A program made the position numbers and the translations under genes. This document shows, in pieces, positions 63,363-64,000 of a stretch of 64,000 nt of DNA. Source of the stretch: Aquipseudomonas alcaligenes_A (GTDB lineage: Bacteria > Pseudomonadota > Gammaproteobacteria > Pseudomonadales > Pseudomonadaceae). The number at the start of each line of letters is the position of its first letter. Positions within the stretch are counted from its first letter, which is position 1. The stretch lies in NCBI GenBank assembly GCA_048595745.1, contig CP184361.1; one strand, given 5' to 3'. Below the pieces are notes generated by a model that searched no databases, was not told where the DNA came from, and saw only the letters and a list, made by a program, of their open reading frames with translations.

Positions 63363-64000
63363 TCTGGCTGCGCAGTGACCTGCGCCTGCATGACAACACC
63401 GCCCTGAGCGCCGCCATGGCCGCCGGCCCGACCCTGGCGGTATACCTGATCAGCCCCGAACAGTGGCGCGAGCACGACGATGCGGCGTGCAAGGTCGACT
63501 TCTGGCTGCGCAACCTGGCCGCCCTGCACACCCAGCTGGCCGCACTCAACGTGCCGCTGCTGGTGCGCCAGGCGCCGCACTGGCGCGATGCGCCGCAGGT
63601 GCTCGGTGCACTGTGCCGCGAACAGGCGATCGACTGCGTGTGGGTCAACGAGGAATACGGCATCAACGAGCAGGCGCGCGACCACGCCGTGCAGCAGCAC
63701 CTGCGCCAGCAGGGCGTGAATCTGCGGACCTGCCTGGACCAACTGTTCTTCGCCCCCGGTAGCGTGCTGACTCAGGCCGGCAACTACTTTCAGGTCTACA
63801 GCCAGTTCCGCAAGGCCTGCTACCGCAACCTGCACATCGCCATCCCGCCGCTGGTGGCGACGCCGCAGGCGCAGGCCGCGCTGCCCATCGCCAGCGATGC
63901 GCTGCCGCTGGCGGTGGACGGCTTCGCCACGCCCGCGCCGGCCCAGCGTGAGCTCTGGCCGGCAGGCGAGGACGCAGCCCTTAAACGCCTGGCCGACTTC
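63350..64000 (+). CDS. phrB: deoxyribodipyrimidine photolyase (CPD photolyase), 3' truncated by window edge
   Basis: Light-driven repair of cyclobutane pyrimidine dimers. The visible 217 residues contain the N-terminal photolyase alpha/beta domain that binds the antenna chromophore (LIWLRSDLRLHDNTALSAA, VWVNEEYGINEQARD, the loop YFQVYSQFRKACYR). The FAD-binding C-terminal part lies beyond the window. ATG 63350 has GGAGG 8 nt upstream and overlaps the MerR gene by 13 nt, so it is translationally coupled to it. Confidence 0.95.
   Translation, partial: MRQLIWLRSDLRLHDNTALSAAMAAGPTLAVYLISPEQWREHDDAACKVDFWLRNLAALHTQLAALNVPLLVRQAPHWRDAPQVLGALCREQAIDCVWVNEEYGINEQARDHAVQQHLRQQGVNLRTCLDQLFFAPGSVLTQAGNYFQVYSQFRKACYRNLHIAIPPLVATPQAQAALPIASDALPLAVDGFATPAPAQRELWPAGEDAALKRLADF

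Overview
The window looks like chromosomal DNA of a Pseudomonas sensu stricto species. It is high in GC and densely packed, and many gene products and gene orders closely resemble P. aeruginosa as I remember it: speA/SUI1/NUDIX, dipZ-aroQ-accBC-prmA-dusB-fis-purHD-retS, urtABCDE-ureDA-ureBC, lptGF/pepA-holC-valS. I see no phage genes, transposases, tRNA or rRNA genes, and no CRISPR array. The longest stretch without a gene is about 290 bp.

Layout. 1-11 kb: a MATE efflux pump cut by the left edge, a GAF-GGDEF cyclase, a small membrane protein, arginine decarboxylase (speA), a SUI1-like translation factor, a NUDIX hydrolase/DUF2333 pair, a GcbA-type receiver-GGDEF protein and a chemoreceptor. 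11-25.9 kb: a housekeeping block (dipZ, aroQ, accB, accC, prmA, a DUF3426 protein, dusB-fis, purH, purD, retS, MarC family). 26-49.2 kb: a nitrogen-scavenging region. A sigma-54-type promoter precedes allophanate hydrolase and urea carboxylase (ATP-dependent urea amidolyase route). A GntR regulator, the urea ABC transporter urtABCDE, a dCache chemoreceptor, ethanolamine ammonia-lyase with its permease and an AraC regulator, and the urease genes ureD, ureA, ureB, ureC follow. The urease accessory genes ureE, ureF and ureG are not in the window. 49.2-53.1 kb: a DksA-like zinc-finger protein, an oxaloacetate decarboxylase-type enzyme with three HexR-like palindromes, a lone periplasmic binding protein, a YegD-type Hsp70 and a tiny lipoprotein. 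53.2-61 kb: lptG/lptF, pepA, holC, a hypothetical gene and valS. 61-64 kb: a small winged-helix protein, then a compact overlapping operon of a DUF523-DUF1722 protein, a LitR/CarH-like MerR regulator and a DNA photolyase (cut by the right edge). This operon is preceded by two perfect TGTACA-N12-TGTACA direct repeats.

How it fits together. The central region can import urea (Urt), break it down by two chemically different routes (urease; urea carboxylase plus allophanate hydrolase), release ammonia from ethanolamine, and possibly swim toward a related small molecule (dCache receptor at the end of urtE). Several intercistronic spacers in this region hold a GC-rich double-hairpin repeat, present four times in the window, which may set 3' ends or expression ratios. 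The right end looks like a light-induced DNA-repair operon controlled by its own MerR protein.
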